DNA of 64,000 nucleotides from the NCBI GenBank assembly GCA_019914945.1, contig CM034099.1, forward strand, positions 19,990,704 through 20,054,703. Reading direction: 5' to 3'. This stretch comes from Typha latifolia (lineage: Eukaryota > Streptophyta > Magnoliopsida > Poales > Typhaceae). How positions within the stretch are numbered: the stretch's first letter is position 1; the number at the start of each line of letters is the position of its first letter. Below the pieces are notes generated by a model that did no database searches, was not told the origin of the DNA, and was given only the letters and a program-made list of their open reading frames with translations. The position numbers were made by a program, and so were the translations under genes. Below, in pieces: positions 23,246 to 38,200 of this stretch.

Positions 23246-26200
23246 ATGGGGGTGATTTCAAGGAAGGTTTTGCCTGCATGTGGAAGCTTATGTTTCTTTT
23301 GCCCTTCGTTGCGAGCTAGGTCTCGACAGCCAGTTAAGCGGTACAAGAAGCTCCTGTCAGACATTTTCCCCCGATCACAGGTTTGATCTGATTTGGTCCT
23401 AATGCTATTTTACTCGATATGGTGGGACTTTTAGATTTTTTAATTTTCTCTATTTTTGATGTTCTTACTATAAATTTTAGTTTATTTTTTATTGCTTTTG
23501 AATGTTAAACGTGAATTCCAGTTACAATGCATTGTGCCATTGTGGAAGTTGTGTTATTTTATATGGTTGAAAAAATTAATTAGGAACCACACGTTGCACA
23601 TCTGCTGATTTCACTTTCTATAGATGAACCAAAGTGCATCATGCTTTCATCATCGGACTCACATTTGATGAAATTCTTTCTTCTATAATTTTTTGATCAC
23701 TTGACTCCTCGTTCTATCAATATATTTGACTTCGTATTCTATCGATTAAACTTAGGCATGCCAACAAACATATATGTCTTGGACCCTGTGCAGGTTGCAT
23801 GGGTATACAACAAGGAGTGCACTTGATGAAATATGAATTTTTTAAAACTCTGATAGGAGCAGTAGGTCTTATCTCATACTTTGGCATATGTTTACAGTGT
23901 CCCTAAAAGTAAATAATTCTCAGAGCAATCCGTCTAAGATGTTTTCTATGCAGCTTATGACTAGAGCTTCTATGCTTCCTAAATCCTGCCTTAAGCAATT
24001 GGTTAATCAGTTTACTATTTAGGACCTGCTATAAGTTGTAACTGTCTTCTTGGATGCACAGACACATGCATATACACATAAGACATAAGTGTGTTTGTGC
24101 ACGTAAATAGAAGAAAATGGCAATTACTTCAACGTTTTCATCTTAGAAATCATCTTTTGTCCCATTACTGCATTATTGTATGGAACAAAGATGTTATTGT
24201 TATAGCAGTCAATATTGTCTTATTGTAACAAACTTATCAGTGTTAGACGTCTCATTATAACAAGTAATTGAATTTTCAGCTATTTATTCTTAACTCATAA
24301 GGCAAGCTTGGATTTTGAACTAGAGTTCGTTATAAAGAAATATATTGCTCCTAACAAAGACAAATTGTGTGTGTGGCGGGGGGAAGGATTACGGATTACA
24401 GTTCGTTAATAGGCCTGCCTCTTCATGCTGGAAAGAAGAAAATGGCACTGAAATAATTATCACCAATGCATAATCCCTCGCAGGACTACCTATCTAAACC
24501 TATACAAGAGGCAATTTCTTGCTTCTGCTGAAAGATAGTGAACATAAGGTACCAACTTCCAATTTTTGAAATGATGAATGCATTGCATCTGAGAGCCAGG
24601 GGAAATATTTGTAGTCTAAAACGTTAACAAACTTGAGAAAAAAGTGAGCTTAACATGGCACTTATATGGCATATCGGATAGAATGAGTACTGCATCTGTG
24701 TGAAATACAGCGTAGTTTGTATGTTAGTATTGTGTGGTGAGCTATCTTAAAACTGATCGAAACCTACTGATAGAAAGACAAAAGAACAAGATGCTCTCTG
24801 GATAAAATTACAACTAGAGAATAAGCTACATGAGAATTGACTATTAAGATGGTTTTGATATGTTCAACAATGACAACATAGAACATTAGTACAAAGGACT
24901 GATTTAATTTAAGTAGAAGGTGCCTTGAGAAAATATATGATAGAGCTTGATTGTTATGAAGTCTTACACTAAATAGATAAAGGAAAGAAGGGATCCATAC
25001 AACTGAGTAGTTGACCTCAAATATATGGAACTAAAGTCTTTACTACCATTGTTGTTATTCTTTGCTTGTTTAATTTAGTTCTGTGCTTCTAGGCCTAATT
25101 AGAAACTAGAAAGAGTTAATGCAGTCACAAATACTTGTCTTGCAGGATGAACAACCCAATGATAGAAGAATTGCCAAATTGTGCGAGTATGCTTCCAAAA
25201 ATCCTTTGCGTATTCCAAAGGTAATGCTCCATTTTTCGCCTTTGAATGCTGACAAGTTTCATCTTATAAATATTAAATGTCTTTTTCTTCGTTGATATTC
25301 TCTGTAAAGCATGCAAAATAAGAATTGATATATTGGCATAAAATAAGTAGCACAGAAAGCATCAAATAAGAATTCTGTTATTGATGCTTTCTGTGCTACT
25401 TATTGGTTGGACTGGACAACTGAGGCTACTATGTTCTCCGCTGAACTTTGAATTTCTCTTGACATTCATTAATTAGTAGAGTGAAGGATAAGAAGAGCAT
25501 CCATCAAATGAATTTACCTATTTCTCTAAATAATATCACTTTCGTTCTTCAAAAAGTACACTTTCTTGTTCCTATTCTATCTTCAAGCAGTTTGGCTGTC
25601 TGATTTCTTACTTCAACATTTATCAAAGATTAAAAAGGATGAATACTTGACAAATATCATCATTCTCATCAAGCCATATTCTCCAACAATATAAAATGCA
25701 ACACACCATAATTGTAAAGGTCTCATGAGACTTGACTTCATAATGGTTCTCAACCTTATCAACCCTCTGTAAGTTATATTAAGTTCCTTAATCCTTACCC
25801 AAGCCAAATGTTGGTGAGAGTGAGGCTGCCATGAACCTGTAATGCTATTTGGTACTTGAGCTGCTTATTGTCATTTCTCAGATTCCTGCAACAAGAAATC
25901 TTCCAAAGTTTCTATTGTCTTTGGAAAACCAGTATAAAATATAAACAAATAAGAAAAAAAAATTCTATGTTAAACTATGTTTTATGATTTCTACAGTTTT
26001 ACTTGCTTTTTTTCTCTAGATGCATGGAAATAAAGAAAATAATTCTCATAAAGTTATTTCTCTTTCTTCATAGATTTTATGCTTTTGAGATTTAATATTC
26101 GACACTTTTGCTTATGAAATTCGTTTATACTTGTATACTTTTTGTAGATTACAAATTATTTGGAGCAAAGGTGCTACAAGGAATTACGACTCGAGCGCTT

Positions 26201-29200
26201 TGGCTCAGTAAAAGTCGTCATGTGCATTTATCGTAAATTATTAAGTTCTTGTAAGGAGCAAATGTAAGTTCTTCTTCTAATAAACTCAATTCTTTTCCAT
26301 TCCATTCTCAAATATTATCTCCTTCTAGGTCATACTTGGGCTTTCTAAAGTCATCTTAGTGAATTCGGAGCCAGACACTATTTGATTACTGCAGTAATAA
26401 TTTACTATCATTTTGTCCACTAATTGATTCTTTAGCGTAAATCCTCCCTTACTCCCTATTCTGTGTTTATTTTGGATCATTAAATGTATATAACTGATTG
26501 TTTAAAGAGTACATGCATATATTAAAAAATGATAGAGAAAGTAAAGTTCATTTACTTCATCAGAAACTCTGGGAGCATGAGTATAATTTTGCTAATCTGG
26601 ATGCACACACACATATATATACACAGAACATATAACTTATATATAATGGGGCATTTGGACAAAAAAAAAACCTCTTCAGTTTTTAAAATAGCAAAAAGTG
26701 GCTCTTGTGTGCATCTTTTATATAAATTGTGTGCATTTCCTAATAGAAAGATGGATATCTAGTGTAAAAAATGAATACACTAGTTTCAAGAGCTCAATCT
26801 TGCTATTACCGAAACTTAAGGGTTTTATTGTGCAAATAACTCATATATAACTAATGATAAATGATATTGTCCATTATTTATGATTTTTTGTTCAGAATCA
26901 TGTTGGTCCAGGGATGGCTCATGGCTAAACATATGGTGCTATACTTTGGAGTTTGGTTGATGAAGATAGCAATTTCTGTTTTTCTGTTATATACATGTCC
27001 ATTCAGATAATTCTCAGGTTTAAAATGGTTCTCACTTAGGAAGTATGTGTCTATTAAAAAACTGAACAAATGAAAAGGATTCATCAAAGTGACTGCAATA
27101 ATTTGGTTCATGAGGTTCTCCTCTTGTTGCAATTGCTTCTGAATTGGAGTTTTAGAACCATATAGGATGCACCTTGAAATAGCCAGATTGCAATGAACCT
27201 AGAATGTGGCTTGTCAAAAAATTATAACTCTATTGGTTTCAACCTTCTGTTAATAGTGATGCTCACTTTCAGTATCTTTTAAATGAGGAAATATTTAGGC
27301 ATTTATATTATGCAAAAAAAAAGTGTGTGTGTTGTGTCAGTTGGACTAGAAATTTTGGGTTAAACAATTGGAAAAGGTTTCAACACCTTTCTTACCATGA
27401 ATGTACCTCAGGCTTTGAAAAAAAAAAGTCATCTCAAGATGAGAGGTAAAAGTAAATTCTTGCTCTGGACACTGATATAAGTGTGTGTATATATATATAC
27501 AACCAAATTGTATATCAACTTACTGCAAGACATACTTTTACTCTGTGCCCCTTGACTACTGAGATGCACGAGTGAGCTACAGCTTCACCACTTTGGCAGC
27601 TATTGCATGTCTTACATCTTATAGAAGTAATCTGATAAGTGGTAACAGTTGGCTTCTTACTTTTGTTTCCAATGAAAGTTGTTTCTGAAGTATTATATTT
27701 GCCAATCAGATACCTTCAGGACAATGACATACACATAGATTTATGATCTTATTTTATCTATTTTTTTGTAACTACTTTTCTATTTTCTTATGTGATTCTG
27801 TGTCATTATTAATGAAACTCAGGCAATGATGATCAAATTTACTCTGGGTGCAGGCCATTGTTTGCTAGCAGCTTATTGACCATAATACATACTCTTTTGG
27901 ATCAAACAAGACAGAATGAAATGTGTACGATTGGATGCCACACCCTTTTTGACTTTGTGACCAATCAGGTTTGTTTTTTTTCTTTTCTTTTTGAATCAGA
28001 AATCATGGTTATTTGTAGGTTTGCAGTACTTTGAGAAAGAAAACCTTGTCAAGGTGGACTAGCTCATTCCTTACAGGAAACACCTATTGATCTTTCTTTA
28101 TTATTCTTCAGATTGATGGCACTTACATGTTCAATTTGGAACTCCTAATTCCCAAACTATGCCAGCTGGTTCAAGAAATGGGTGAGGATGACAGTGTGCA
28201 TAAGTTGCGTGCAGCAGGGCTTCAAGCTCTTTCTGCCATGGTAGTTCTTTCCATGATCCCATGCTAAATACTTACTGCCATCTGTGTATATGTATATATT
28301 TGAAGTCTGGATAGATGCACTAGCATTGTTGATTCTAGAGTCAAACTTTTCGGAGATTAGTACTAAGACTTCAGCATGGATTTCCTTGCCATTGGGTGGG
28401 CTATTGTATAACATGATAGGCAACTGAGTCAGATGGCAAGAGAGAGTGGACCTGGAAATATGATCTTCTGGCCTTTGCCATCGTGGCCGACAAAATGTGT
28501 GGCCATTCTTCTTTTAGTTAATATTTTTCTTGTTATAATTTAGGTTCATGGTTTTCCTTGCCTTGCTTCAGTGTATTTCTTCCGCTCTGTTTTGTTAAGT
28601 GCCCTGTAAATTTAAATTAAATGGCTGTTTGAAGTACTGAATCTACTCTGTTTTTCATGAGACATTCACAGAAGTTATTGACACCTTGTATGAGTGCAAT
28701 AAGACTAAATATTGGTACCAACTGGTTGATTGCATAATTACAGTTGCCTACAAAAAACAAGCACCTGTTAAATTGAGCAAGTGACTTATATTCCAGCCCA
28801 AGTAATACATGCACGTTTCCTGTTAAGGTGTGCTTCTTCTTTGTTTAGATTGTCTTATTGCATATATGAGTAATTTTGGATTATCAAGCAAGTCTATGGG
28901 ATGCATCACATGATACTCTTTGAATGTGTCAATTATGTGCTTTATTCTAGGCACAGCAAAATCTTCTGCTGTAGAAATTGCATTTAACTTGAAGAAGGAT
29001 CTCTTTGCTCACACATTTTTTGTCTGATATGTTCAACTTAACTATTTAGTACTTTTTTTGGCCAATTATCTTATATTAAACTATCAAATCATATATGATT
29101 GATGATGTCGTATGCTTATTTGCATTTATTTTCCTGTACAGGTTTGGTTTATGGGTGAACATTCTCATGTCTCCACTGAATTTGACAATGTAAGCTCATA

Positions 29201-32200
29201 TCACAGTACATATGTGTGTGTGTGTATGGCTATAGACTCACAGTAATAACTGAAAAAAATAAAGTTTTGCTAGACGAAGTACACTACTAGTGAGACTCTT
29301 TATGAATTAAAAGACGAGATTGAAACATGCACAAACACCATAAATTTAATGTAGAAAACCTTTTATCAACCAAAGGTAAAAAAACCACATACCTCTTCTA
29401 TGAGGTAAAACCAAGTATTATGAGTATAGTGGTTACAAAAATACTTACAAATTGATTGCCATTATCCGCAAACGTCACGATAGTATTTTACTTGACTCCT
29501 CTTTAATACAACCGTCTCTTGTGCTTGGTTCGCAACCTTGTTGACCCTTAAGATTGTGGCTTAGCCTCGGTGACCCCTGAGGCAATCTCAAGTACCTTCT
29601 TCAATCTTGAACTAAGTGAGCATGAGATAGATCCAATATCTTCAAGCTTTAAGCATCTCCAAGAGCACCTCTCCCTTCTCTTTAGTGTAGCTTGATGTAG
29701 CCTCTAGAGGTGCCCCTCACGTTTTATGTTTTTTTTATATCCCTAGAAAGATAGACTCCAAAAAGCCTTAATTTGGTCAAATAAAAGCCAACTTGACAAA
29801 ACCGTTCGAACCAGATCTAGAGCGTTCAAACGGTTTGAGTTCCAGCTAATCGTGTTCCAAAAATCTTGTTCGAACGGATATCCAACGTTCGAAGACTTTG
29901 GCCTACTGCTCGAACCCATAAGCTCTCTCTGAAAAACTTGTTTGAACGTATTTCTCAATAGATTGAGCTCTCTAGAAAATCCTGTTCGAACGCAATTCCC
30001 GCGTTGGACAGATTGAGCTCTCTGGAAAATCTTGTTCGAATGCAATTCCCACATTAGAAAACCGCTTCCCTTTGTGATGCGTATCACGTTCAAACAGATC
30101 ATTGTACCGGAAAATTGTTCGGACGGATTTCCAACTCTTATTAAAATGTGCTTCGCGGGAAAAGCCGTTCGAACGAATTGGTCCCATTCAAACGGATTGG
30201 TGTGCCATTCAAAGTTAGTTCGAACGGATTCAAATTGAAAATCTTTTTGCCTCCAAGATGTGCTTTTGATTTTTACAATTGAATCTAACAAGTTACAAAT
30301 TATAAGTTTTTTGTTTTGTCACAAATTAACCAACTACAAGTGCTAACAATAATGGAAGTTTTGTTAATTTGGCATATATGAGAATAAAGTTATCCGCTAA
30401 ACATAGTGAAGGATTGTTGTTTACCTCTTCAGTCATTTCAAAATCAAAATGTTTCATAAGACATCACTAATTTGTCCACAGGTTGTCTCAGTAGTCCTGG
30501 AAAATTATGAGAATCCATATAATAAATATGAAATTCTTAATGTCACCAATCAAGAGTCCCATAACCGCTGGGTGCATGAAGTCCGTAAAGCTGAGGGTCA
30601 TGTATCTCCTTCCCTTATTGCCATGACAAGGGTTCCTTCTTGGAAAGACATTGTAAATGATCGAGGCGCACTAAATTTGGCCATGTAAGACTTTGTAAGC
30701 TGTAACATTAGTATTTCTGCATTTCAGCTTCTTTTGCCTTCTAATTAAGTATACCTTTTCATCTCATCATTGTTCTACAGGGAAGAAGTAAATAGTCCTA
30801 GCTTTTGGTCAAGGGTCTGTCTGCATAACATGGCCAAGTTAGCCAGGGAAGCAACAACAGTACGGCGTGTCTTGGAGGCTTTGTTTCGTCACTTTGATAA
30901 CAACAATCTCTGGTCACCTTCTAATGGGCTCGCTCTATGCATCTTGATGGATATGCAAACAGTAATGGATAAATCAGGTAATACTTAAACTCTTTCAGTT
31001 TGAAACCGAGTTGCTACATTTTATTAAGTAAGCAGTCAGATGTCAATGTAGAGTTTTGGAACAGAGTGATGGCAAGAGAAGTCTTAACTATGATTCATGG
31101 TTTTGATATTGCAGGTCAAAACACACATTTGTTGTTATCTATTTTAGTCAAGCATCTTGAACACAAAACAGTGTTAAAACTTCCTGAGATGCAGCTAGAC
31201 ATTGTTGAAGTCACTACCTGCCTTGCTAAACACTCAAAAGCTCAAACTTCTGTAGCAATAATTGGTGCAATAAGTGATCTGGTGAGGCATTTGCGCAAAA
31301 GCATGCAATGTGCACTATCTAATGCAGGTCTTGACGATGACACAGTGAAGTTGAATAATAGATTTCAAAAAGCTGTGGATGAATGCCTTGTTCAGTTGTG
31401 TAAAAAGGTTAGGGCTGCTGATTTAATATTATTGCTGAACATGACAGAATTTGCTTCTCGCCTCAGTATCCATCCAATAGCTATAACAAGTCCTAAATTG
31501 AGACTGTTAATTTGGCATTCTTTTGTTTTTCGTCATAGATAAATGTAAATAATTATATAACATTTGTTTTGCTAGAATTGCTGCATGACTTCATGAAGCT
31601 CACAATGTCATACTCCATAACCATCGTCCTGCTAAAGATGTGTAAAATTATAAGGTTCCAATTGCATACCTTCTTTCTTCTCTGCTATCAGGTTGGTGAT
31701 GCTGGACCTGTTCTTGATGTGATGGCTGTAATGTTGGAGAACATTTCAACTGCCATACCTCTTGCACGATCAACTATTTCTGTGGTCTATCGTACAGCTC
31801 AAATAATTGCATCCCTGCCGAATTTGTCATATCAAAATAAGGTGAGGAGATATATAAACACATAATTTTTCTTTTTATTCATGAATAATTTATAAATGTT
31901 CAATAATATATGTGTAACCTTATGATGTATTACAGGCATTTCCTGAAGCACTTTTTCATCAGTTGCTTTTAACAATGGTCCACCCAGATCGTGAAACACA
32001 TGTAGGAGCACACCGTATCTTCTCTGTAGTTCTTGTTCCATCTTCTGTCTGTCCACGCTCCTCTTCAGCCACTTCAGAATCAGCCAACATATACGATCTT
32101 CAACGGACACTATCAAGAACTGTCTCTGTCTTTTCATCTTCAGCTGCTCTTTTTGGGAAGCTGAGAAGAGAAATGTTTTCCTCGCAAGAAAGAGCATTCC

Positions 32201-35200
32201 AAGACAACATTGATAAAGTTTCCTACAGTGATGATGGGCAACAAAATAACATAAATGATGCAAAATTACATAAATTTCAGTCTTCTCATAGCAGAAGTTA
32301 TATTATAAAAGACACACCATTGCCATCAACTGCAGATAGTTTGAGTAACTCACAGGAGATGGTATGTTAGATGCAATGTGGTAATAACTTAAGTTTAATC
32401 TGATTTAATCAGCTTATCAGAAGTAATGCTGAAAATTCCTTCAGAGATCATTAGATTGACTCTTTCCAATGCATTAAACTTCAGGATCCAATCTCCCTTA
32501 GGTTGAGCAATCGTCAGATTACTCTTCTGTTTTCCTCCTTATGGGCACAGGCCATGTCGCCTAATAATGGTCCCAAAAACTATGAAGCTATTGGTCATAC
32601 TTACAGCTTGATTCTGCTCTTTTGTCAAGCCAAGGTAGGTTCACATTATGGAATGCTATTTTCAATTAGTACCAATTTAAAGTTGCAACTTTCTGTTTTA
32701 ATATTATTTTGTTATTAGGGGTAATATTGAATTGTTACTGTTCGTTTCAGCTATGACCTACAGGCATTGCCCAAAAAGGGGAGAATGAGTTAATAATGTA
32801 TTTGGGCAGCCTGTTTCAGTACAACCTTTTGTATTCTGAAAGTAATTAGATCTTTCTGAACAACATAAGACTGACATGTATTGCAAGTTTAATTTATTAT
32901 AGATAAAGCTTCCAACCCTTAATTTTCTGGACCAACTTGGCACCAAAAGTTCCAAGCTTTAACCAATCATGCAGTATTACGAAAAATTTCAGAAAATCCT
33001 GATTCAAAATCAAGTTTTTTTTTTAAAAAAAATTCATGGTGTAATTCTCACTTTTATTCCATATGATGTTCTTCACTTCTTAGTTATCCAGCTTCAATGC
33101 ACATCCCGTGAAATAACACTGAGGGGCATCTAACAGGAAGCATCTTTGATGTTTAAACTTTAAACAAAAATTGGGTGAGTCAGAGAGACAGTTAGATGTT
33201 TAGATGCATCGTGCAAGTGGCAAGTGATGAAGTTCTTGTGGATATGCTTGAAGATGAAAGGACATGATGCAAAGAGAGAAATAGAAGTAAAAGAAAAAAA
33301 GATATGTTGGTGAAATTTCTAGAGTTTATTTAAAAGTAGAGGGAGAAAAGTCTTGATTATCTAGTATCATATACGTATTTTGGGAGATATGTTATGTTAC
33401 ATTTCATGATGGCAGCACATGTCTAATTAAAGGCCCTGCAACTATCCATTAATTTATCTTTAGACCAATCCTAGTTAGTAGTTGCATACCATTAGTCTGT
33501 AGTCTGTACTGCTTCCCCCATATATCGGATCTTCTATCATGTTAAGAATTTGGACTTTCTGTTTCTGCAGATACTTGAGTTAGTTTTTCTATGCTTCTGA
33601 CATTAATATTTTTTGGTGCAGAACTCATTCCATGAGGTCTTGATTCGTTGTTTTCAACTTGCTTTTTCATTAAGAACCATTTCTCTTCGAGGAGGTATCT
33701 TGAACATTTGATTTAGTTTTCGACCTCGTCATAGTTCAGCTAGTTTTTTTAATGCCATTGAAAGTTGGATGCTAGATTCTCTTATATTCCTGAAATTTCT
33801 TAAAGAAACATTTATATATTATTAAGTTTTCTGTCATATTTATTAATTAGTAAGTTCTCTTTCAATGTTGCTTTGTCTTAAATATCACCATCGGCACACA
33901 ACAATGTTGAAGTATGTGGAAGTTTCATCGTAAATCTGCAAAAATAACTTTATGGCATTAGTGGTTTTTCTTTATTTTTGTACTTTTGCATAAATGGTTT
34001 TTCTTGGGCATCTATCTAATTTTACAACAGTTATGTGAATTTCAAAGTCATGCTATGCATGTATCATTGCATTAGTGACCTATAAAGTAACACACAGCAT
34101 AGTCTAGCTGGGGCAAAAACCTTGAAATTTGATGTGTATGAGGGACCTGCTGAGCTGATAATTTCAACAGTTAAGAGCACAAGATTCAGAGGCAAATGGT
34201 GCAAGTTATCAAAATTTGACACATGCTAGAGAAGTCAAAATATTGCATTGTGGTCTACACACTAGAAATTATTTCGTGCCTGTTGTGAGAACAGGCAAAG
34301 ATTTAAATGTAGATCTTATTACCTCTTAAGAGATCTTTAAAAGCTCTGTGCAAGCCTAATAATGCCAAATAGTAAAGGAAAGGATTACTCATCTTTCATT
34401 TTTTTGGTGGTCCTTTTTTAAAAGATATTTATAGTACCTAGTACAATTATGGTCTTAACAATTACTATTTTATCTTAAGGTAAATGCTTGAAGAATTTGA
34501 AGGTTCTTGTTTCTTCTCTTTATGTGGACTATTTTCATATTAGGGCCATGATGACTTGGTTGAATTTTTCACTGTCCAAAAAGTTTGTAAAATTTCTTAA
34601 ACTTCTAATCTACTATTTGCTTTCCTTTAGTAGAATAACAATTGTAGGAAATTGGCTAGACTCTACAACTTTACAGATTTGCAACTTTCGTTGTTCTTAA
34701 ATGTCGAGGTTGAAGATTATTATCATCTCATGCCATATGGGCAGATCTTTCATTCCATTAGCTTTTTAATTATTTGTTTACTTTCATTATTCAGTTTTAT
34801 ATGGATACATTCTCTTATCAAGATATAAAAAGAGAATTATTTGATATGCTTTCTCATCAATTTGTTGATTAAAGCAATAACTCTAGTATATGTGTCTGTC
34901 AACCTTTGCAGGTGTTCTGCCACCATCACGACGCCGATCACTTTTCACATTAGCAACTTCTATGGTTGTGTTTTCTTCAAAAGCTTTTAATATTTCTCCT
35001 CTCATTCCATTTGCTAAATCATCACTCAGCGAGAAGACAGTAAGCTAGTTTCCTTTTTTCAGTAGAAGTCTCCAATTTATTCGTCAAAAATAAGCATGAA
35101 GATATACGGCATATGCATATAATTTTCTAGTTTATCTAGATATAAAATCAACACATTAACGGGATACTTTCTTTCAATCATGGCATGCTTTTAATCGATT

Positions 35201-38200
35201 TGTTGACCCAAAATGCAATAACCTTGTTCCTTTTTCCTATTTCTAGCATTTCTCTACTGTTCCAAACATTTTGAATAGGTAACATTGTTTCAATTAGTTA
35301 TACTTCTGATTCTGCCATTGAAGTCTATTAAATAGCATCCTCTATGTCCTTGAAAATTGTAACTTGTCTAATATCTTTTCTCATTTGAGTTTTTTATGGT
35401 TCTTAGCAATGATGGTTATGCCACAGGCACAACACGTGCCGCGGCACTTACTGGCCGTGCCGTAAGAAAAGGAGAGAAAAAGGTAACACCTTGGCCGTCG
35501 TCGTCTCCGCTCGCCTTCGCCGTCATTGCTCTCGGTCGCCGCTCGCCTGAGCTCGCGTCGGGGTGCCCTAGTCCCGAGGAAGGGGAAGAAAGAGATCGAG
35601 AGAGAGAGACAGAGAGAGAGAGAGAGGGGGGTTTATCGGTTAAAACTTAAGTTGCAGATCTGAATTCGGATTTATCGATTAAAACTTAAGTTGCAGATCC
35701 GGATCGGATCCAAATTCGCAACTTAAGTTGCAGATCCAAATTCTCTCTCTCTCAATCTCGATCTCTTTCTTCCCCTCCCTCGGGCTAGGGCACCCGACAC
35801 GAGCTCAGGCGACGGCAAAGGTCAGCGGCGATGACGAGGTCAATGGCGAAGCTATTAGGAGGGGTGCCATGCGGCACCCCTCGTGCCACGTGTCGGTACG
35901 TCGCCAGCACGGCCATCCATGATTCTTAGAATGTATGATAAAGCCTAGAGATCTTCAATTGTTGTTCAGTATGCCTTTAGATTTATGTTCCTGTGCCAAT
36001 CCTTTACATTCTTGGGGTTTTTTTTTACATATTGCTACTGAAAACTTTTAAAATATCATAATTGCCACGAAAGTCTTTCGACTCTTTTAAATTATTAGTG
36101 TTAGTTTCAAATGGATATTTCTAATAGATTATTGTTAAGGTTAACAAATACATATAGATGACTAAAATACACTTCTTATTTCTTTAAGTTTGAGTATAAA
36201 ATATTTATCAATTACTCAATACAGATAGGATTTTTTTAGAGGAGAGGCTTTTTGTCTAGCATAAAAGAAGTTTTTTTTTCTTGTATTGTAATATGGGGTA
36301 AATACTGGATAACTTTTGAACAATTTTAAATAATTTATACAATAACGTAATTGCTACTTAAATCATTGAGGTCTTTCAAACATGTCACTCTGTTATCAAA
36401 TTAAAACTGAACAGAGTGACATGTTTGAAAGTTTTTAGTGGCAATTAGTAAAGATCCCTACATTCTTTCATTACACAACAAATTCTATATTTAACCATCA
36501 TTGGCTCAGTGCTCTTTAAGTGTAGATTAATCTTAACAATATGTGATACTGTTACCAGGTTGATCCTTTTCTCCAGTTGGATGAAGATTGGAGACTGCAG
36601 GCTGTTGGGACAGCAGATGATTGCACGACAAGAGTTTATGGTTCAAAAGAAGATGATGATGCTTCTCTGGAATCTCTTTCAGCAATTACAATGAACGAAG
36701 ATCAATCAAAGCAATCCATGGTTTCACTGATCATGAACAGCTTGGGAAATATATCAGATGTTGGTGCTCCGTTGATTATTTTAGTATCTATTTTGTTTCT
36801 ATGACAATAGCAGCCTGTTTTCCTTACTCGTGAAAGGATGCTATTGACTTCTCTCCATCTATGCAGCTAGAGTTATCCACCGTAAGAAAGCAGTTGCTTG
36901 ATGACTTTTCTCCAGATGATGTATGTCCTCTAGGTGCTCAGTTTATTGAGCCACCTGGACAGATGTCCCTGTATAGTTTGAAAAGAGACTATAAGTCACA
37001 AGAGGTAATCACAACTCATAATTTACTGGTTATGATGTTTATGGAAAGATGCGCCACTTGAAGTTATATATGTCTCCATTTTCCACAGATCATCCCCCTA
37101 GATTTTGCATTGGATGATGATACTCTGACCGAACAATTTGATGGTCTAGCTGATTCTAAATCAAAATTTACCTTGGACACTAATCTTTTGAGCATCAATC
37201 AGCTACTTGAATCGGTACGTATATCACTTTCCTGATAACTTCAACACTTATGTTTATATTGCCTGATAAACTTTGTAGTTAGTACACTTAAAATATGGAG
37301 GGCTAAGTTCACGATATGTTCTCTTGTGACCTAGGCTCCAATAGTTTATTATACATTTAGTCTATTTATATTCAGGTTTGTCAATAGACATATGGTTTTT
37401 ATGCAGTTCTCTAACTGAACAGATGTATCAACTTCCTACTATATGAAGTCACTGCTTGGAAATGATGCTATTTACAACATTTGCAAGATTAAGTTCATTG
37501 ACAGGAAGTTTTAAGTTTTAACGTGACAATTCAATCAAATTCTATGTGAGCTTGTCAAAATTCAACATTATATAACTGGATGTGTCATTTGTGAGTAGGA
37601 AGTCATGAAGCATTTGAACATTAGTTTAACTAACTCCGTGGGTTTTCAATTTTATCGTTGAACATGTCGAATAATTATTGGCCTTAACCACGCATGTTTT
37701 TTTGTGTGCTTTTGTATAAAAATGTGTGTAATGATATGTACATGCACATTTTTATAGATATAAGTGAATATATACTTTCATAGAGAAGCCATGTTTGAAT
37801 TACATTGATAATTGTCAAGATTTGAACAGGTACATATCTTACAATTTTCTAGAATATCCAGATAGCAAATAGAGCTAAGTGATGCATCTATAGCACCTGC
37901 AGTTACTTGTTTGATATGCCGATGGTTGTGGGCTATCTGGTGTCATGTAGTGAGGCAATTTTAATAAGAATAATGCCCTAAGATATTTCATAGTGAGTAT
38001 ACCTTTCCTTCTGTTCGTGGGTGGATGGTGAGGGTATTCAGGTGATTGACATTACCGAAGCAGAGGTTCTAGGGTGCAAGTTGATTGGGTCAAATTTTGG
38101 TATAGCTTGATCCAGACCGGACTGCATTACCAACTTCAGTTCTGAGATTTGGAACCCAATCCAGATCAATGCACTTGGTAGATTGGGTTGTCACGACCAT

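Noticed and set aside
29743..30291. Minus-strand open frame of 182 codons in an SRL2/EFOP intron
   Set aside because: It lies wholly inside the GTTCGAACG repeat array of the LTR; the periodic repeat keeps it open, and it has no protein features.
33691..34911. Possible second U12-type intron in SRL2/EFOP (donor GTATCTTG)
   Set aside because: The donor departs from GTATCCTT and no TTCCTTAAC-like branch site lies near the acceptor; it is an ordinary GT-AG intron.
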